64,000 nt of DNA, taken from assembly GCA_037043455.1 (NCBI GenBank), contig JAWPHD010003085.1:62001-126000 (forward strand). Direction: 5' to 3'. A program made the position numbers and the translations under genes. The DNA comes from Cyrtodaria siliqua (lineage: Eukaryota; Mollusca; Bivalvia; Adapedonta; Hiatellidae). Below are positions 1 through 12,930 of the stretch, piece by piece; position 1 is the first letter of the stretch, and each line of letters opens with the position of its first letter. Under the pieces are notes generated by a model that was not told the DNA's origin, searched no databases, and saw only the letters and a program-made list of their open reading frames with translations.

Positions 1-3000
1 ACAAATAAAAAGCTGAAACACAGTCAAACAGACATTTACTAGTGTACAAATAAGAAACTGAACACACTGTATAACACGACAGACACTATTGTACATAAAA
101 GAAACTGAAACACAGTCAAACACGACAGACACCATTGTACAAATAAGAAAAAGAAACATAGTCAACACGACAGACACTATTGTACAAATAAGAAACTGAA
201 ACACAGTCAACACGACAGACACTATTGTACAAATAAGAAACACAGTCAAATACGACACACACTATTGTACACATAAGAAACTGAAACACAGTCAAACACG
301 ACAGATACTAGTGTACAAATAAAAAGCTGAAACACAGTCAAACAGACATTTACTAGTGTACAAATAAGAAACTGAACACACTGTATAACACGACAGACAC
401 TATTGTACAAATAAGAAACGTAAACGCAGTCAAAGACGACAGACACTATTGTACAAATAAGAAACTGAAACATAGTCAACACGACAGACACTATTGTACA
501 AATAAGAAACTGAAACATAGTCAACACGACAGACACTATTGTACAAATAAGAAACTGAAACATAGTCAAATACGACAAACACGATTGTACAAATAAGAAA
601 CTGAAACATAGTCAAATACGACACACACCATTGTACAAATAAGAAACTGAAACATAGTCAACACGACAGACACCATTGTACAAATAAGAAACTGAAACAT
701 AGTCAACACGACAGACACTATTGTACAAATAAGAAACTGAACATAGTCAAATACGACAAACACGATTGTACAAATAAGAAACTGAAACATAGTCAAATAC
801 GACACACACCATTGTACAAATAAGAAACTGAAACATAGTCAACACGACAGACACCATTGTACAAATAAGAAACTGAAACATAGTCAACACGACAGACACT
901 ATTGTACAAATAAGAAACTGAAACACAGTCAAATACGACACACACCATTGTACAAATAAGAAACTGAAACATAGTCAACACGACAGACACCATTGTACAA
1001 ATAAGAAACTGAAACATAGTCAACACGACAGACACCATTGTACAAATAAGAAACTGAAACATAGTCAACACGACAGACACTATTGTACAAATAAGAAACT
1101 GAAACATAGTCAAATACGACAAACACGATTGTACAAATAAGAAACTGAAACATAGTCAAATACGACACACACCATTGTACAAATAAGAAACGGAAACATA
1201 GTCAACACGACAGACACCATTGTACAAATAAGAAACTGAAACATAGTCAACACGACAGACACTATTGTACAAATAAGAAACTGAAACATAGTCAAATACG
1301 ACAAACACGATTGTACAAATAAGAAACTGAAACATAGTCAAATACGACACACACCATTGTACAAATAAGAAACTGAAACATAGTCAACACGACAGACACC
1401 ATTGTACAAATAAGAAACTGAAACATAGTCAACACGACAGACACTATTGTACAAATAAGAAACTGAAACACAGTCAAATACGACACACACCATTGTACAA
1501 ATAAGAAACTGAAACATAGTCAACACGACAGACACCATTGTACAAATAAGAAACTGAAACATAGTCAACACGACAGACTCTATTGTACAAATAAGAAACA
1601 CAGTCAAATACGACACACACCATTGTACAAATAAGAAACTGAAACATAGTCAACACGACAGACACTATTGTACAAATAAGAAACACAGTCAAATACGACA
1701 CACACCATTGTACAAATAAGAAACTGAAACATAGTCAACACGACAGACTCTATTGTACAAATAAGAAACACAGTCAAATACGACACACACCATTGTACAA
1801 ATAAGAAACTGAAACATAGTCAACACGACAGACTCTATTGTACAAATAAGAAACACAGTCAAATACGACAAACACTATTGTACAAATAAGAAACTGAAAC
1901 ATAGTCAACACGACAGACACTATTGTACAAATAAGAAACACAGTCAAATACGACACACACCATTGTACAAATAAGAAACTCAAACATAGTCAACACGACA
2001 GACTCTATTGTACAAATAAGAAACACAGTCAAATACGACACACACCATTGTACAAATAAGAAACTGAAACATAGTCAACACGACAGACTCTATTGTACAA
2101 ATAAGAAACACAGTCAAATACGACACACACCATTGTACAAATAAGAAACTGAAACATAGTCAACACGACAGACACCATTGTACAAATAAGAAACTGAAAC
2201 ATAGTCAACACGACAGACTCTATTGTACAAATAAGAAACACAGTCAAATACGACACACACCATTGTACAAATAAGAAACTGAAACATAGTCAACACGACA
2301 GACACTATTGTACAAATAAGAAACACAGTCAAATACGACACACACCATTGTACAAATAAGAAACTGAAACATAGTCAACACGACAGACTCTATTGTACAA
2401 ATAAGAAACACAGTCAAATACGACACACACCATTGTACAAATAAGAAACTGAAACATAGTCAACACGACAGACTCTATTGTACAAATAAGAAACACAGTC
2501 AAATACGACACACACTATTGTACAAATAAGAAACTGAAACATAGTCAACACGACAGACACTATTGTACAAATAAGAAACACAGTCAAATACGACACACAC
2601 TATTGTACACATAAGAAACTGAAACATAGTCAACACGACAGACACCATTGTACAAATAAGAAACACAGTCAAATACGACACACACCATTGTACAAATAAG
2701 AAACTGAAACATAGTCAAATACGACAGGCACCATTGTACAAATAAGAAACTGAAACATAGTCAAACACGACACACACCATTGTACAAATAAGAAACTGAA
2801 ACATAGTCAACACGACAGACACTATTGTACAAATAAGAAACACAGTCAAATACGACACACACCATTGTACAAATAAGAAACTGAAACATAGTCAAACACG
2901 ACACACACCATTGTACAAATAAGAAACTGAAACACAGTCAAACACGACAGACACTATTGTACAAATAAGAAACTGAAACACAGTCAAACACGACACACAT

Positions 3001-3005
3001 TATTT
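1..3005. repeat. Satellite array, 40-46 bp monomers with higher-order periods
   Basis: Monomers share the core ATTGTACAAATAAGAAAC followed by a CAGTCAA/TAGTCAA segment and CGACA(G/C)ACAC. Three monomer lengths are visible: 45, 46 and 40 bp, the last lacking a TGAAA-containing hexamer. The array continues off the left edge. Higher-order structure changes along it: a block of about 314 bp repeats at 1 and 315; four-monomer periods of 181-182 bp run at about 566-1490; two-monomer periods of 85 bp (45+40) run at about 1474-2680; simple monomers follow to the end. Minus-strand open frames here arise because 45 is a multiple of three, so they are not genes. Confidence 0.97.
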
Positions 3006-3847
3006 TACAATAGTCGGATATTCGTCTCGTGCATTTATCATTTCTTATCATATTATTTTCAAAGATGCAAAAATATATTGCTTTATGCAATATTAAAAAG
3101 TTCATTGTTTCTAATTTAAGTCAGTCAAAAAACAAGACGGCAATGATTAAAACCATTTCAAAGCTAAAAACAGGTTAATTAATGTTAAATTTGTTGCACG
3201 GTGTTTTGAGAGCAAATGCAATAGAATGGAATTGGTGTTTTGTGGCTCATCAATATATTGTTTTATGTTATTTCGAGCCACCTCAGAGAGAGGGAGACGA
3301 GACATATGACAAGAATCGGGGACCGTGTCCTACTCTTACTATCAAATATATTTATATGGTTCCTTAACGAGCTCGGAGGATATACCCCGATACACAGGAC
3401 TGTCTGATTTACACCATTCCGTTCACGCACGACCATCCTACGGAAGACACAAAGGAAACACCTATGTTACCCATTGGAACAAGCGACTTGGTCACCGGGC
3501 CGCCATATATGAATCCAGATAGTCTGCTAAATGGACACAGGTCAATTTTGAAGTTTGAATCGAACGTTAAAATTAGCAGAATCAATTTGAATTTAAAATT
3601 GCTTGCATTAAATACGTTTTTTCATTTTTCAATTTTTCTTTGTTATTCTACAATTTGTTTATATTATAGTTGCAATATAATCAACAGTTATTAATGTGCA
3701 AACACGATTTGCTCTGAAATATTTTAAAATTAATATTAATGATTACACAAATATAAATTATGCAGAAAAAAATCTAACGGAATGACACGAGTTTTAAACA
3801 AATCAAGATCACCGTGCGTCCCATTAAGCTTCACTCAAGTTCACTAC
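3006..3847. other. Non-repetitive AT-rich stretch after the satellite
   Basis: No repeat family recognised elsewhere in the window occurs here. The only thing worth noting is the exon-like reading frame at 3371-3540. Confidence 0.5.
3371..3540 (+). CDS. Possible internal exon of an unrecognised gene
   Basis: After an in-frame stop at 3364-3366, one frame stays open and has less biased composition than its surroundings. It includes TIPFTHDHPTEDTKE and MLPIGTSDLVTGPPYMNPD, which look like ordinary protein rather than translated AT-rich DNA. The open stretch is followed by CAG|GTCAAT at 3538-3546, an acceptable splice donor. The acceptor side is weak: AG dinucleotides at 3370-3378 lack a strong pyrimidine tract. 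I do not recognise the family. Past the donor the frame continues into low-complexity L/I/N/F-rich sequence, as read-through into an intron would. It could equally be a chance ORF or an old transposon fragment. Confidence 0.2.
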
Positions 3848-3955
3848 TATAGTGTTAACTATACTCTATTGTTAAATATACTCTATTGTTAACTATACTA
3901 TATTGTTAACTATACTAAATTGTTAAATATACTATATTGTTTATCTATACCATCG
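3848..3955. repeat. 17 bp minisatellite, about 6 copies
   Basis: The unit is TATACTCTATTGTTAAM, with variants in the CTC/ACT position. Copies become less regular at both ends. Confidence 0.85.
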
Positions 3956-5384
3956 TGTTTAAAAGGAACAGCATGTTAAACGAACATAAATTACGTAACT
4001 ACGTCACGCTCAATTATATGACCTAGTTACCTTGTATCCATAAGTGTCCTTATTACGTATATCCGAATAGTTAAACACATAAAGCAAACACTGAGTTTTA
4101 TGACGAAGTAGCACTTGTATTATCTCGTCATAGTAAATACGTCGAACTTTAAATGTATCACAATTTTCTTCTGATTATAACTTCAACATGAACAGTTGAT
4201 ATGTATTTGTGTCAATGCGTCTGCAAATGAACATACACTTATGCAATGCAATACAATGTTGATTTGTAGTATACGTCAATCGCTTTATTTGTTTGCTCTA
4301 ATTTGCATTTCCTTTACATTCATCAATTTGTGTTAGTTGATAGTACGTGAACTCTTTGTAAATAAAATAAAACAGAGATTGTGAGTTTGTAGCTTGTACG
4401 TTCACGTATAATACGGTTGCCCGATTTAGGAAATAATCCGTATTTAAATACCATTGAAATTACGTATTCTAAAAGATTACATTTCAAAATACTGATTATA
4501 GTGGTATATACACGAAATGTACAGTTAATTTAAACCAAAATCGCAGTTTTAAAGCTAAATATCCTTTCGAAACTAAGAACGTTCAGGTTTGTCAGATTCA
4601 TCAAATATCAAATATAACGAACAACACTATCGATAGTCTAAGCATTATGTAATTTAAAATATGCGACACTTTAATTTCTAACTGCTCAATGGTGGACTTC
4701 AATACGAAATAAGCAATAAAAGTTCAACTATACATATATATATTATTTAATGATGTACATACCTCAATGGAGAACAGTAAATCAAATGATTTGTAAATGT
4801 GTGTCCATCTTGCTGCAAATCTAGCAGTAACATTTTAACGCTGATCTGTAATTAAATGTCTACGGTTTCACAAAAATGTTCCATCAACGCATTTAATGGC
4901 ATCGACACCATAAACAAATTTAATAATTAAATTATGCCAATTCATGTCTTTCTTTGCAAGAGAACGTTGTTTTTGACTTTTCTACACTGTATACTACACT
5001 ACCATATCATCTTATCAAAGAAAAATTGCTTCAGCTTATTCAGAAGACATTTGCTTCTGGGATCTAACTGCTAATAAATATAATTAATCGCACTACAGAT
5101 TTAATCTAAATGGGTTTAATGACGGTAAACAAACCAATTACAAAGCGTTCCTTATTAACAGTATGCTTCAATTTCTTGAAAATTGCTAAATATAAAATTA
5201 TATCTTAGCGTTACTAGGAAATGATGTTTGTGCAACATTTTTCTTTCTCTCCAGAAATATATTCATTGAGAACGAAGTCAACGTCTTTTTCTGCCTTGAA
5301 AGTGACGATTCCTAACATAATGTGAACTTGTCCGATTATATAATCGTGTAGACACAAAAGATGTGTATATATTTTTAAACACAC
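3956..5384. other. AT-rich intergenic DNA, nothing recognised
   Basis: I see no ORF with protein-like composition, no tandem repeat and no copy of the window's dispersed families. Confidence 0.6.
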
Positions 5385-5822
5385 TTCTAAAAGTAGATAT
5401 AAAAGTCGAACAGGAAAATGAATGTAGCATTCTAGGACAGCAGTCAAACAAAGGCGCGCACAGACACAAACAATACTTACAAAGATGAATAAAACTCAAG
5501 ATATGGCAACACAACCATAATAGGATTGAGAATAGGGATACCGCCTTGGAAGGGTCAGTGGCAAAAACAGCCGCTGGGGGTTTTAAACTAGGAACAACAA
5601 ACCTCAGTCTTACCATATTGCATCCCAATAAAACGGGACAGTGTAAATAAAGATATCACCGCCAGGTTATATTCTCTAACAAACAATACAGCATTAATAG
5701 ATAATATCAGTATTACACATAAATAATCTTGTATATATGAATATAAAAACAGAAGGCTAGAAAGCCACAAAGCAAGCACTCAATGACATGGCAGAAGCCA
5801 GAGAAACAATAGAACAAACCCT
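5385..5822 (-). mobile_element. Family 1 retroelement, 3'-end copy (non-coding part)
   Basis: This is one of about twenty copies of the same block. On the plus strand it starts at the conserved terminus AAAAGTAGATATAAAAGTCG, passes the landmark 'ccttggaa.ggtcagtggc' and the 'gggacagtgtaaataaag' motif, and stops near the 'gcagaagccagag' segment. Sense is minus because other copies (31845-33010, 45045-46480) connect this block to RT coding sequence in that direction. Short ORFs here are shadows. Confidence 0.85.
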
Positions 5823-6224
5823 TAGTTAGTTATTTGGCGTCTTATTTTAATCCGTCGGTGTAAACCTTTTTTATTTAACTTGTGGAGTTGTAGCTTATGC
5901 ATTAAATGCTTTAATCAAAATTCCCAACATGGTACATGACACCAAGAGACATTATATGGGGAGATGATATGTTCTTGTTGTGTTTTTTTGCATTAAAATT
6001 GAATAAACTCGTCTAAACCACTTTTCTGTGTTTTTTTAAAAAAAAAAGAGATATAGGGTCCTATAGAAACCATAGCGTCCGAACGTATATTCTTTGGGAA
6101 TATAATAAAGATAGATATAGGACAACAGTATGGATTTGGAGTATATTTATTGATCGTGAATATGAATAATGAAAGAACTGCATTTCATCTGCTATTTCTT
6201 CCTAGTGTAAAAGGTCAATAACAT
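5823..6224. other. Spacer between two family 1 copies
   Basis: AT-rich with a poly-A run near 6038. No feature recognised. Confidence 0.5.
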
Positions 6225-6560
6225 TAGCAAATATAGATATACAAATCGAAAGGAAAAGTGGCATTCAAGGACGACAGTCAACCACAAACATACACAGAAA
6301 CAAAGAACAACATTAAAGATGAATAAAAGGCCAAATAAGACATCACAAACACAAAATGGTTGACAATAGGGCTACCGTCTTGGAACGGTCAGTGGCACAA
6401 AAGACTGCTGGAGGTTTAAACCAGGTTCTATGCTGCACCAAACCTCACACTTACCCTAATGTCATCGCAATAAAACGTGACAGTGTAAATAAAGACATCC
6501 CCGACATGAACTATTTTCTAACCAACAAGGCAGCATTAATAGGAAATATATATATTAACT
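6225..6560 (-). mobile_element. Family 1 retroelement, 3'-end copy
   Basis: Starts at the degraded terminus near 6235 and ends after 'aaggcagcattaatagg'. Same orientation as the 5385-5822 copy, which lies 400 bp away. Confidence 0.85.
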
Positions 6561-7299
6561 TTATTCAGCATTAAACATTCAGTACAACGTTTATAGCCTA
6601 CACACAATACATATTCAATACAGTGAGAACATCAAAAACATGGCATACAAAATCTACGTATAAGTAAAACAACGTCTGTTTTCAATACCCTGAATCACAA
6701 TAAATGTGTAATTTGCGGGAAAGTAAACAAGGCAGCATATTAGGTAAAGCCATATAGTTACATTTGCAAAAGCCATACTTTATATTACGGATGTTATTAC
6801 TTTCTCGTTTTCTGCTTCAATCGATCAAAGGAGAATAGCGTATCACATTTCAACAAAAACGCTTGGTATCTGTTGTACATTTGCACGGCTATAAACACAG
6901 ACTCATTATCACTGTCATCAATTCTGAATTACTAGAACACAACTTTTCAACACGTAAAGGAGCAACGGTTGCGTTGACAAAATAAACAATCGCCTTCGTT
7001 CACTAAATCTGCAATATTTAAATAAATAGTGTTTCACGTCCTCTCTTTCATATCCAAAAGCACAACTTGATGACAAGCACAAATGATTTCAATAACAGTC
7101 TTGATTTAGATCGCTTCACGCATTTCTTAAAACATGACAGATGGAAAGAGACCTTGAGCCACATTCGTAGTATTTTGGAACAGTTGTACATTCGAATATG
7201 TTCAGAAAAGAGCTTTTATATGTTTTACTGAAAGTGATTCCTTAACATGTATAGTAGATTATTACAAAGACGCAACGATGATGGTCTGAAAGACTTGTA
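6561..7299. other. AT-rich intergenic DNA, nothing recognised
   Basis: No coding signal, tandem repeat or dispersed-family copy seen. Confidence 0.55.
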
Positions 7300-7990
7300 C
7301 CTTCTTCGGGATGGCTCAAATGTATGTACTATCGGCATTTTAAATATTGAGTTCTGCTCAACCTGGGGCTAGAGGGCGTGAACGGTAGCAAGCACTTTTC
7401 AGTACCGTTCAATCAAACCGAGACTTTATTTTTTGTATTTATTGTGTTCAACGATTTCCAAATTTCTCCTTTCATACTTTATTTTATATATCACAGTGAC
7501 GTCGCCTGTGCAGTGTGGAGGCGGCAAAACGTCTCCACGTGCTTGTAATTATAACTGGTATTCATTCCGATTTTTGGAGATCGCTCAGCCTCGATATTTA
7601 CAGATATCGGTGGTACATTCTCAAATACTGTTGGTTTCTTGCTTAAATTTCGAATAGCTCGTTCTGCTACTCCAGCTTTTAAGGTTCTGAGTATTGTTTA
7701 ATCACTCTTAGTATATGTTGCCTGCTTTTTAATTTAGTATTTTAACTGTTACCTGTGATACGCAGGCTTCATAATCACTGCTCCCAGCTAAATTCCATTT
7801 TGTTTATTTCGCCCATTGTTTTCTCGTATTGTGCAACGCGTTTTGGAATGGTGTGAAAATACCGCATTAAAGGTTCCATGTTCACCGTCATATGTATATC
7901 GTCTTCGGAAAACCGAGACTGCAATATTGTTTGTATTTATTGTGTTCGACGACTTCAAAATTTCTCCTTTCATACTTTACAGGAGAAAAA
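7300..7990 (-). mobile_element. Family 2 dispersed repeat: partial copy plus internally deleted copy, head to tail
   Basis: Orientation is defined by the fuller copy at 14771-15395. 7300-7480 matches its first part (the 'ctcaacc...gaacggtagc...accgagact' block). About 7495-7990 matches its remainder in the same direction, with the middle missing where 'cttcgg' joins directly to 'accgagact'. The tandem arrangement resembles the array at 20586-21351. The reverse strand can be read as RRRYTYDGEHGTFN, a string seen in other copies, but no domain is recognisable. Class unknown. Confidence 0.75.
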
Positions 7991-9749
7991 CTCGGTTCTC
8001 CAAAGTCAGCTGTCATTTACATCTCTAACGAAGCAGTAATAATTGAACTATTGCATTTGGTAGCAGATTGTTTTAATTTAAATCCAGTAATAAGCTTTTC
8101 AGATAAAATGTCTGTCTCTAATGAGGGTGAGAGTATGCTTATTAAACGTAAAATAGTTGACGAAGTATTCGAAAGCGTTATAACTTAAAGCATTACGCTT
8201 TCAAATCAATTAAATAAAATAAAACATATAGCCGAACAAATATTTGTGTACTAATTACGCTGTAGCCTCTATACGCTGAGGAGACGCTAAGCATACATCA
8301 GGTAGCACACAGATCCAAACGGTTTATTTATAGCACAGGTATAGTTTATGTAAACACGCAGGTTAAAATTTTAGTATAACTTTTTTAACGAAGCATTCGT
8401 TTCTAATCAGTTGTTTCTATTAACAGCTGGGTACATTGGTAATTTAAAGCAAATTTGACGGTAATATCGTACACGAATGCTTAAACATGTCTATATCTTC
8501 TCCGTTAAAATAAAAAAAACATATGCAGGCGTTAAACGAATACTGCCTAATCACTTTCCATTTCACCAAAGCAATGCTGTGTTTAAAATCATTCCGACAG
8601 TGATCTTGAAATATAGAACTATGCTGAAAGTGGTTACCTAGAAACTTCTTTTTCTTCTTAGCACATCAGCTAACATAAAGCATTTTGTTTTCGATTAACG
8701 TAAACCGTAAAACAGTACCAGTTATATTAAATTGAAGTTTTTAAACACGTACATCCCCACTAGAACGGTACGGTGAGCACTAAATCAAATAATATCACTT
8801 TATAGACTATATATTATGCATTGCTTATTTTAGTATCGTGGAATCACATGAAACATGTGTAAACGTAAAATTGTCACAATACAATTCAATCATTAAACCT
8901 ATTGATTTCATACAGCTAATTGCCGCAGGTTCTTACGTTTAACAAAGGGGTATCATTGTACGGTCGGATTCCTCTTTATTTCAATAATTAATCTCATGTC
9001 GGTTTCTACGTTTGTCAATTAACCTGTATGTGCTATTGCGTCGTAAGTTCATGACACACATAACAAGTGATTCATTGATGAAGGCCAAACAATATTTACA
9101 ATGTTACCCACACTAGCCACCTCAACGTAATAAAGACCAAACCAGCTCCTCGTCTCTTAAAACATGATCAGTTTGTTTTATTATATTTTTCAAATTGAGT
9201 TTTGAGAGACAAGATGGTGTACATTAGGCGTTGGCCTAAATTTTATTAAACACATACAAATCTATGAAATGATCAAATGAAAACGTAAAATACAGAGCAA
9301 ATAATAAGCAATTATAAATTACAACACGTCTTACCATAGACGAATCTCCAAGTTATAATAGCTGTCACACGGATATCAACACATGATGCTTGCGTGAAAA
9401 ATTATTGAGATTGTTTCACAACCAAGTTTAAAATAGCTAACCCTGGCAAATTACCTTAGTAAGGAAATATTTGTTCGGGTCTTTTAATTTATAGATTCAG
9501 TGTAACTTCTTCGCGTGGTTTATGGCTCATTTAGTTTACTTTTATAAATGTTATACAACCCGTATACTGAAAAACCTAGAAATGTGTTCATAGCTCCCAC
9601 TGAAAACAATACTCAAAAAACAAAATAAAATGAAGAAAAAATGGCCGCAACTCCGGTAATACAAAGTGGTTTCTGACGCTGAAAGGTAAAGTATCCTGTC
9701 ACGTAAAGTTTCGAAACAAACGGTTGAAAACTGTGAAAGGAGATAACTC
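7991..9749. other. AT-rich intergenic DNA, nothing recognised
   Basis: Reading frames here are short and of low-complexity composition. No repeat-family copy identified. Confidence 0.55.
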
Positions 9750-9781
9750 CTGCAATGCAGTGCAATGCAGTGCAATGCAAA
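9750..9781. repeat. 10 bp tandem repeat, 3 copies
   Basis: The unit TGCAATGCAG is repeated three times without interruption. Confidence 0.9.
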
Positions 9782-9839
9782 GTCGATTTTGACGCCGAAT
9801 TGATATGCACATCTTGATATCTTAGGTAAGCATCCTGTA

Positions 9840-9985
9840 AAGGTTTGAACAATCGATTGAACATTGTGGGAGGAGATGAACAAACACACTTTTCGGGACG
9901 AACGGACTGACGGATGGTCGGACATGGCTATCGCTATGGGCCCCCTCGCCATTCGGTGGTGGGGGAATAACATCCAATCCTTCTG
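9840..9985. repeat. Degenerate copy of a bivalve-type dispersed repeat (tentative)
   Basis: The sequence has a 'ggacgaacggactgacggatgg' like run followed by a G-rich 'ggtggtgggggaataa' end. From memory, bivalve genomes carry abundant elements with a (GACGGACGGACA)-type run before a 'tgggggcataa' end. Only one copy is present here, so this rests on recollection rather than on comparison within the window. Confidence 0.35.
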
Positions 9986-10229
9986 CAACCCTTTTAATGA
10001 GACTTCTACTCTGTTATTGAAGCCTTATTGCCATATGCTAATGATGATCTCTGACAACTAGAGTGCAAGTAGTATCTAGCATTGATTGATAACACCGCGA
10101 GGTTCTACTTTCTAAGTAGAACGTATTCGCATTTTCTAGACTAAAAAAAGGTTGATTGAAGAACGAAGACTGGCAAGAAAACATAATAAGAAGACTTGCC
10201 ACAAAATGTAATAAAGAAAGCAGACTTGT

Positions 10230-10496
10230 CACAAAATATAGCTTGTTTGTTTAGTAGTGAATGTCATTTTTCAGCACATTTAAGGCTACTTATGGCGGTT
10301 AATTTGTAGTGGTGGGGGCAAACCACCCACCAATTCCTGGGTAGAACCAGTACTGTACATTTCCCGCCATCCAAAAGAATCGACATTCTCTCACGCGCAA
10401 ATCAAGGTTCCTGCTGGATTCGAACCCGCAGTGGTGAGATGCGAGAAGGTTTCAACCGCGTATACACCCTCTCGACCACGGAGGCGAATATAAGAT
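10230..10496 (-). mobile_element. tRNA-derived SINE
   Basis: Read on the minus strand from about 10490, the head has a tRNA-like A box (TGGTCGAGAGGGT) and B box (GGGTTCGAATCC) separated by an extended segment, as in tRNAs with a long variable arm. The body contains AGTACTGGTTCTACCCAGG, which also occurs in the SINEs at 12931 and 35191. The 3' end approaches an (AAAC)-like tail near 10235. Length about 265 bp is normal for a SINE. The shared body segment suggests one of the conserved-core SINE superfamilies, but I cannot assign it. Confidence 0.8.
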
Positions 10497-11560
10497 ATAA
10501 CATGTAAAATAATATTAGCATAGGAACTGGCTTAAGACCAAACCATTTCAAACTGTATATCTCTTGCATATTCAATTCTTATATATTAAGATAAATAAGT
10601 TTTGTGAACGACCCTTAAGTTGACATCTATCAATATTCAAATTGTGTTTATCGTCAATTATCACACAGAAAGGTGTTGTTGAGATTCTGTTAAAAAAATA
10701 AATATTCTAATTAGCAACTTGTACTTTGAATGTGCTGGGTTATTACGAATCAACGAAAAGCACGAATTAATACAATGCACTTGATATGAAACTTATAGGC
10801 ACTTTCAAGTACACAGCCTCAGCTGGAAACAATATTTTTTAATTACATAAAGTCACTGAGAATAATATTTTGAAAACATGGAGCATCTTCGTCCTTACTT
10901 GTATTAACGATTATTCTCGTGGACTGGGGTTTATTATCGTATGTATACCCCGGAGAGTCTGAATAACAATCAGGGCCCTGTTTTGTTAAACATCTTTTGC
11001 ACACGTTTTTAAATCGTTATTTGTTTCATCTAAGCATTCAATGTAGATATTTATGTATGCACGTAGTGCAGGAATATCACATGTATAAGTAATTGAAATG
11101 TAATCGCGTTTATTTGAAAAGTGTATCACAGTTGTCGTAAGTTGTTTCATAAAACGGGGCCCAGAGCTGTCTACTCAACATACACAACTGGAATATCATA
11201 ACATCTTTATCTTTAGTTGAAAAAAGGCCATTGTATCCTTATGTCCAATAGGCCTACAAATTCAATAAGGTTACATTTGCCGGTTCTGTGCTTAGCTGTG
11301 TAAAATTGTTGTAGTTTTCTTCTCGATGGAATTCAAATATTTTCTAAAACAAAATTAGCAAATAAAAGGAAGTGGAAAGTAGCGACAAAATCGTTTTGAT
11401 ATCCGAGAAGTGTATAAACAAACACTCGATATTCTAAAAGTCGGTACATGTGCTGCTCATTTATCTTCTGTGATTGTAAACCAACTGAAGCGGAGGTCTT
11501 TTTGTCAAAGCCCTTTTAGATTTGTCTGTTATATGTTTTAGTTTCAAGTCTTTGAAAACT
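10497..11560. other. AT-rich intergenic DNA, nothing recognised
   Basis: No coding signal or repeat-family copy seen. Confidence 0.5.
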
Positions 11561-11890
11561 ATAAGAAGAAAATATAGTTATTAAAGTCGAAACGGAAATA
11601 TAGAATTCACAAAACAAAGTCTACTAAAAATAACAATTACAAGCAAAAATAAAAGGAAACAAAGAATGCGACACCACAAAAGGGTTGATGACAGGAGTAC
11701 CGCCTTGGAACGGTCAGTGACAAAAACGCTGCTGGGGTTTTAAACCAGGCTCCAGGTAGCATCAAACCTCAAATATGTCATAAAGCGAGGCATAGGAAAT
11801 AAAGAATTCGACGCCATGCTATATCCCTTAACAGACAAGACAGCAATGATAAGCAATATAAATATAACACAACAATTATCACTTACGAGA
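11561..11890 (-). mobile_element. Family 1 retroelement, diverged 3'-end copy
   Basis: Retains 'accgccttggaacggtcagtg' type sequence near 11698 and a degraded terminus near 11580. More diverged than the copies at 35940 and 54935. Confidence 0.75.
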
Positions 11891-11954
11891 GGCATTCAAT
11901 TCATTATGTCACTGACATTGTGATTCAACAGATATTACGAATATTGCTTAGCTT

Positions 11955-12640
11955 ACGATCATAATCCCGTAACGTATTCACCCTTAGCAGAAACAAACGT
12001 TCGCAATCCAGCTATCCATGACGTAAATGCAGCAACGTAGTCTCCCCATGATATACTGTTGAGACTCTGGATCTGGAAGAATGCACTTCCGAGAGCATTT
12101 CTTGAAGCATAATATTTCCCAGAGTGGTCAAGTTGTACTACTTCCTGTTGCTTCAAGAGGACAGGACATGTTCGCTTTTTTAAGATGGGGCATTGTCATT
12201 AATTAGCGAATGCTCTAAACTTCACTCGGACGCTTTTTCGTGTAGACCATTTTGAAAGTCTTTAGTACTTTATCTCTGTAAAAGAACTGTTAATGTTTTT
12301 TCCTTCTATGCATAGTATCTGAACCACAGGCCCACTAGAATTGAAAATAATGGCATAAAGGACCTTTTTGGAGCGTTTTGAACGCTCAGCCGTCACTAAA
12401 CTGGTCTTTCTTCAACTATTGTGTGTCATTCATGCGTCACTGGGGTCCAAAATAGTAAACCCATGTCATCATCACTTCCTTCTGAAATGCCCACCCTATA
12501 AGCAGAAACAGTATAAGGCCCATCCTCTTCAACCATTGTTTTCATAGCATCAATGTTCTGCTTTGTTGCTGATACAACTGTTTGCCTGGCCTGTGGTTTC
12601 TTTGGCCTATATTCATAATCTAATGATAGGGTTCGAAAAT
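11955..12640 (-). pseudogene. mariner-type DNA transposon, decayed transposase
   Basis: Three collinear pieces of a mariner transposase lie on the minus strand. At about 12620-12480 is the helix-turn-helix region (RPKKPQARQTVVSATKQNID, then MKTMVEEDG). At about 12480-12180 is the catalytic core, with GLLFWTPVTHE, KVLYAIIFNSSGPVVQI and SFYRDKVLK, and a stop-interrupted NDNAPS corresponding to the family's catalytic HDNAP motif. At 12100-11957 is the C terminus (AAFTSWIAGL, SAKGEY) ending in a stop. The protein is well below the usual length of about 340 residues and needs several frame changes. A deletion joins the first two pieces near 12480. I did not find convincing terminal inverted repeats. 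Mariner proteins cut and paste at TA sites; this copy cannot be functional. Confidence 0.8.
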
Positions 12641-12930
12641 ATAAAGCGTACACAATCCATAATTGGCAAACCAACACGTACACACATAAAAATTACATTT
12701 AGAAAATATGAACTATTCAGTTCAGATAGAAAGAGGGTTGATTAAATCCATTTTATTTCATTAAGAACAAAACTGAATTAATATCCTATGTGTTGAATGT
12801 TCCGATAGTAACCATGAGCGGGAAAAAAAGCTTACATTAAGCCGGATGAAAAAAATAGAGAAGACAAAGGAAGAAGTAATTTAATTCAATTGCCAATACA
12901 ATTGATTTTGGACAACACGTAATCAAATCT

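Noticed and set aside
246..2681. About 20 minus-strand ORFs of 60-110 codons with MSYLT-type starts
   Set aside because: They are translations of the 45/85 bp satellite in whichever frame stays open. Unit lengths rather than coding constraint explain them.
1..3005. Possible CRISPR array
   Set aside because: There are no unique spacers between repeats; the whole unit is repeated. Context is eukaryotic.
5385..5822. Family 1 as a solo LTR
   Set aside because: Copies are one-sidedly truncated and continuous with RT coding sequence at the 5' side. No paired LTRs, primer-binding site or target duplication were found.
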